From Verrucomicrobiia bacterium (GTDB lineage: Bacteria; Verrucomicrobiota; Verrucomicrobiia; Verrucomicrobiales; DEV007): a DNA stretch of 64,000 nt. The notes beneath the pieces were generated by a model, which saw only the letters and a program-made list of their open reading frames with translations, had not been told where the DNA came from and ran no database searches. Positions 61,156-64,000 of the stretch are shown here, piece by piece; within the stretch, counting starts at the first letter, position 1, and each line of letters starts with the position of its first letter. A program made the position numbers and the translations under genes. The stretch is from positions 210,456 to 274,455 of the forward strand of contig JAUICH010000008.1 of NCBI GenBank assembly GCA_030427505.1. Reading direction: 5' to 3'.

Positions 61156-62265
61156 CTAATATAGCTCCACTGGCGAGCGCTTTCCGTCTTCCACGCTGAG
61201 AACCTTGGCCCCTTCCTCGCCCAGGGTGGCGACGCGCAGGTCCCAGATTTGGCGGTCGATTTCCTGGAAGGCCTCCAGGGAGAACTTCGTGGGCGGCGCC
61301 ATCTTGGCCTTGGTCTTTTCGATCCGGAGGAGCGCGTCGTGCAGGATGGGGCCGGGCACTTTCTCGATATGCGTGCGGGCTTCCTCCACCAGGTCGATGC
61401 GGTGGCAGATCATGGCCAGGTCGTTTCCGGCTTCGATACAGGCGCGGATGGTCTCTTCAAAGGTCACTTCATTCAGGATGGCGCCCATGTCCAGGTCATC
61501 TGTCATGACCAGGCCCTCGTAGCCGAGCTGATTGCGGAGGAACTGGCCGATGATGTTTTTCGAAAGCGAGGCCGGCCAGCGCGGGCGGTCCGCGTCCCAG
61601 CAGGGGTAGTGGGAATGGCAGGTCATGATGCTGTCCAGGTCCGGCAGCAGGGCGCGGTAGGGCACCAGCTCGTCCGCTTCCATCTCCTCCAGCGTCTTGT
61701 TGATGACCGGCAGTTCGTGGTGGGGATCCACCTCGGCGGAGGCATAGCCGGGGAAGTGTTTCCCGCTGGACAGGACGCCCTGCTTTCGCAGGCAGAGGTT
61801 GAACACGCTGGCGTTGTCGATGACTTCCTTGGCCGTCTTACCCCAGCAGCGGCCTTTCAGGGAGTTGTCCGCCTCGTCATCGTAGGACAGGTCCAGCACC
61901 GGGCAGAGGTCCAGGTTGAAGCCGAAGACGCGCAGGACTTTCCCGGTGAGTTCGCCGTGTTTCTTGATGAGATCCAGGTCGCCCTTTTCGCGCAGTTGCT
62001 GGGCATTCGGCGGTTCGCTGCCGATGAGGCGCAGGCGGGAGACGCGGCCGCCTTCCTGGTCGATGGTGATAAAGGGCTCGATCTCCGAGAGGTCGCGCAA
62101 ATCATCGATGAGTTTCCGAAGTTGCTCCGGGCTCTTAATGTTTCGTCCAAAGAGGATGAAACCGCCGGGCTGAAGGGCGCGGAAGCGTTTGGCCGTGTCC
62201 GGGTCCAGCTCCGGTCCCGGCACCCCGGTGAGGAGAAGTTGGCCCAGGCGTTTTTCGTCGGTCAT
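61156..62265 (-). CDS. Glycoside hydrolase family 3 beta-N-acetylhexosaminidase (NagZ-like)
   Basis: A 369-residue protein from the ATG at 62265. It has the start of the fold (FRALQPGGFILFGRNI), ITIDQEGGRVSRL, the signature KHFPG (about residues 169-173) and VMTDDLDMGAI, where Asp256 is the probable nucleophile. The dyad motif downstream of KHFPG reads Y-A-S-A-E-V-D-P-H-H, so Asp180 and His182 may be the acid/base pair. NagZ removes GlcNAc from muropeptides in cell-wall recycling. No signal peptide is seen, so it is probably cytoplasmic. It is followed by the zinc-ribbon gene. Confidence 0.88.
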   Translation of the reverse strand: MTDEKRLGQLLLTGVPGPELDPDTAKRFRALQPGGFILFGRNIKSPEQLRKLIDDLRDLSEIEPFITIDQEGGRVSRLRLIGSEPPNAQQLREKGDLDLIKKHGELTGKVLRVFGFNLDLCPVLDLSYDDEADNSLKGRCWGKTAKEVIDNASVFNLCLRKQGVLSSGKHFPGYASAEVDPHHELPVINKTLEEMEADELVPYRALLPDLDSIMTCHSHYPCWDADRPRWPASLSKNIIGQFLRNQLGYEGLVMTDDLDMGAILNEVTFEETIRACIEAGNDLAMICHRIDLVEEARTHIEKVPGPILHDALLRIEKTKAKMAPPTKFSLEAFQEIDRQIWDLRVATLGEEGAKVLSVEDGKRSPVELY

Positions 62266-62384
62266 GGTGATGTTTTCTAACTGCGTTCGGCGGAGAAGTG
62301 TCGCCACTCTAAGGCGCTGGGATTGGGAATGACAAAGGGTTTTTGTTTTGGCGCCTCCGGGCTCGCCGGTTAAGACATTGCATT

Positions 62385-62750
62385 GTGAAAAGCGCCATCC
62401 CCATTCTGCGGATCTTTGATGAAACCAAGGCGCGGGAGCATTACGCGGGCTACCTGGGATTTCAGGTGGACTGGGAATACCGGTTCGAGCCGGACACGCC
62501 CATCTTCATGCAGGTGTCGCGGGACGCCTGTGTGCTGAACCTCTCCGAGCATGTGGGCGACGGCACGCCGGGGACCTTCATCCGCGTGGAAACGCCGGAC
62601 CTGTTCGCTTTCCACGAAAGCCTTCGCGCCAAGCCCTACAAATATTTCAGGCCCCCGGAGCCCATCGAACAGCCGTGGGGACTCACGGAGTTTTATGTTA
62701 CCGATCCCTTTGGAAACCGGCTCATCTTTTACAGGCGGACGGCGGGCTGA
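62385..62750 (+). CDS. Glyoxalase/bleomycin-resistance fold protein
   Basis: A 121-residue protein from the GTG at 62385; an upstream TTG at 62343 would add a non-conserved stretch. It begins SAIPILRIFDETKAREHYAG, has FLNL-type strands (ACVLNLSEH) and ends EFYVTDPFGNRLIFYRR, the typical second half of a VOC-fold monomer. Possible substrates cannot be told. The metal-site residues are only partly visible. It stands alone between divergent neighbours. Confidence 0.82.
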   Translation: MKSAIPILRIFDETKAREHYAGYLGFQVDWEYRFEPDTPIFMQVSRDACVLNLSEHVGDGTPGTFIRVETPDLFAFHESLRAKPYKYFRPPEPIEQPWGLTEFYVTDPFGNRLIFYRRTAG

Positions 62751-62768
62751 GAGAAATGGAAGGCGGAA

Positions 62769-63041
62769 ATGAATGGAGTTTCAAAAGGGTTTCGCCACTG
62801 GGTGAGCGGGCTGGTGGCGGTGGTCCTCCTGGTGGGGGGTTACCTGGGCGCCTACTTTGGGATGGTGTCCAGAGTGCCGCCTAACCCGTACTTGCCTATC
62901 TTCCTTTCGCCGCGGCCGTTCTACGGGTGGGAGAATCCCGTGGTATATCACTTTTTCTCGCCTGCTTTCTATTTGGATCAACGCTTCTTCCGGAGAAGTT
63001 ACTGGGAAGGTCAGATTCAAGTGGAGGTGTGGGATTTCTGA
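62769..63041 (+). CDS. Small hypothetical membrane-anchored protein
   Basis: A 90-residue protein with one N-terminal helix (about residues 11-33) and a short soluble tail rich in Phe, Tyr and Trp (PFYGWENPVVYHFFSPAFYL). The tail is loosely similar to one part of the protein at 55730. It starts 18 bp after the glyoxalase-like gene. No function can be assigned. The real-gene status rests on position and composition. Confidence 0.5.
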   Translation: MNGVSKGFRHWVSGLVAVVLLVGGYLGAYFGMVSRVPPNPYLPIFLSPRPFYGWENPVVYHFFSPAFYLDQRFFRRSYWEGQIQVEVWDF

Positions 63042-63147
63042 AGGCGAAAAATCAGTTCAACTAAGGCTCTAGCATGAAAGCGTTTCTCTTGTTCGAACCG
63101 GAGGTGTTTGGTCGGGGTGTAAGGGTGTAAGTTGATGATTGGCATCG

Positions 63148-63798
63148 ATGATGACTGCTGCCTCAGAAACAGCCCACCCCGTCCGCACCTTTCTCGCCGT
63201 GGTTCCGGATCCGGAGGCATTGAGCTGGCTGAAGGGAGAGCAGACGCGGGTGCGGAAGTTGTTGGATCGGAAGGTCTCTGGAAAAACCAAAGAGGCGCTG
63301 CGGTGGATTGCCCGCGATCAGATTCACCTGACGCTGAAGTTCCTGGGCATGGCGGAGCCGGAAGTGCTGGAGCAGCTCGGCGCTGGCGTGACACAGGTGC
63401 TGCGGCACGTAGCGCCGTTTGAAATACCGTTGGGGCGGCCCGCGCCGTTCCCAGACGCCCGGCGGCCAGTGGTGATTGCCTGTAAATTGGGCGGAGGTGA
63501 CGGAATGGGAGCGCATGAATTGCAGCGCCTGGCGGACTGGGTCGGGCAGGCGGCGAAGGCCTGTGGGTTTGAGCTGGAAGAGCGAGCATATCGCCCCCAT
63601 ATCACCCTCGCCCGGGTGAAGCGCGGCTACCGGCCGAAGTGGGAGGAGCCGGTCGCAAAGCAGCCGAAAGGAGCAAAAAGTGTGGCGCCCGTCACCATGC
63701 GCGTGTCGGAGGTGGTGCTGTTTCGCAGCGACACTTCGCCGGGTGGAGGCGGGCCGGTGTATTCGGAATTGGGGCGGTTTGGGTTGGGAGAGGGGTGA
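63148..63798 (+). CDS. thpR: RNA 2',3'-cyclic phosphodiesterase
   Basis: A 216-residue protein of the 2H phosphoesterase family. The two catalytic HxTx motifs are visible as HLTLKFLG and HITLARVK, with the standard spacing. The enzyme opens 2',3'-cyclic phosphate ends of RNA, for example in tRNA handling. It uses the ATG at 63148 (another ATG follows at 63151, and a TTG lies at 63139). It ends 140 bp before the transposase-like gene. Confidence 0.92.
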   Translation: MMTAASETAHPVRTFLAVVPDPEALSWLKGEQTRVRKLLDRKVSGKTKEALRWIARDQIHLTLKFLGMAEPEVLEQLGAGVTQVLRHVAPFEIPLGRPAPFPDARRPVVIACKLGGGDGMGAHELQRLADWVGQAAKACGFELEERAYRPHITLARVKRGYRPKWEEPVAKQPKGAKSVAPVTMRVSEVVLFRSDTSPGGGGPVYSELGRFGLGEG

Positions 63799-63821
63799 GG
63801 AGCCAGGCGAGATGAGCTAAC

Positions 63822-63938
63822 CTTTTCGCTTATCGAAAAGCTTCTCAGGAACCGGGCTGGAGGCCCGGCCGCCCAAAGCGAAGATTAAATGAGAAGGCAG
63901 TGAGGCCGCGCGAGCGGTCTGAGATAGAATCGCTGTCT
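63822..63938 (+). ncRNA. Hairpin-rich leader of the IS110-like gene (candidate bridge RNA)
   Basis: Between thpR and the transposase-like start the sequence can form a 7 bp hairpin CTTTTCG/CGAAAAG (63822-63840), a GC-rich hairpin CCGGGC/GCCCGG (about 63853-63869) enclosed by CTTCTCA/TGAGAAG (63841-63847 and 63890-63896), and CCGC/GCGG near 63906. IS110-family elements encode a structured bridge RNA in their non-coding end. That this is such an RNA is inference. Confidence 0.3.
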
Positions 63939-64000
63939 ATGAACTCATCAATACCATCCCATACGCTCGGCATCGACCTCGGTGATAAGAAACACGCGGT
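63939..64000 (+). CDS. IS110-family transposase, N-terminal fragment (3' end outside window)
   Basis: The frame starts at ATG 63939 and runs off the window. The visible 20 residues include HTLGIDLGDKKHA. A short leader then GIDLGDKKHA fits the RuvC-like first Asp motif at the start of IS110-family transposases (GID(L/V)xxxxH). No stop is present in the visible part. With only 62 bases the call is tentative, though a structured non-coding leader precedes it. Confidence 0.55.
   Translation, partial: MNSSIPSHTLGIDLGDKKHA

Overview
The window looks like a chromosomal segment of a GC-rich bacterium of the Planctomycetes-Verrucomicrobia-Chlamydiae group, most likely a Verrucomicrobiota. The clues are a long-form IspG with a central insertion, a eukaryotic-type HisA, two FGly sulfatases, a large MoxR/DUF58/BatA-like/DUF4175-like cluster, a BlaI-BlaR1 pair whose sensor carries extra domains, and CPxCG and CT398-like small proteins. 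The assignment rests on gene content and is not proven. No rRNA, CRISPR array or replication origin was seen.

Layout. 1-1101: the end of feoB, a Cys-rich FeoB-associated protein and a pseudopilin-like protein. 1162-5862 (minus): a likely scpA-scpB-pheA operon, then a tandem array of about 190-209 bp repeats, then a second, diverged prephenate dehydratase. 5976-7547: a secreted sulfatase. 7548-11225: a visibly more A+T-rich accessory island with small unrelated genes, attC-like integron sites, two miniature inverted-repeat elements and a toxin-antitoxin pair. 11306-12754 (minus): a second sulfatase. 12864-30504: nine codirectional, largely overlapping genes (TPR/HExxH peptidase, DUF4159, MoxR, DUF58, BatA-like VWA, DUF4175-like, VWA/GATase-like, caspase-like without its Cys, and an unrecognised 714-residue membrane protein). 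30545-36680: a lipase-maturation-factor-like membrane protein, RseP, IspG and TrmB. 36835-40930: a YfbK-like VWA lipoprotein converging on ComEC. 41032-45083: a BlaI repressor with two visible operators, and a BlaR1-type metalloprotease extended by carboxypeptidase-regulatory repeats and a thioredoxin-like end. 45316-50608: tRNA-Gly, an exported protein and a compact polysaccharide-export set (outer-membrane barrel, Wzc-like tyrosine kinase, Wza-like protein). 50776-51318: a 543 bp non-autonomous element with 30 bp terminal inverted repeats and a perfect 10 bp target duplication. 51619-63798: an M16 peptidase, HisA, glycosyltransferase, CPxCG protein, CNNM/CBS protein, zinc-ribbon protein, NagZ-like glycosidase, glyoxalase-fold protein, ThpR and several unrecognised membrane proteins. 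From 63939: the start of what looks like an IS110-family transposase, preceded by a hairpin-rich leader.

How it fits together. Most genes are housekeeping or cell-envelope functions. The MoxR cluster probably builds, inserts metal into or assembles something at the envelope. The most interesting signals are (1) a short integron-cassette array without integrase at 7.9-10.6 kb, where cassette starts and attC ends are complementary; (2) two PheA paralogues with reciprocal losses of catalytic and regulatory motifs; (3) the BlaR1 fusion; (4) an IS4-like MITE family with clean target duplications; and (5) a possible IS110 bridge-RNA leader at the right edge.
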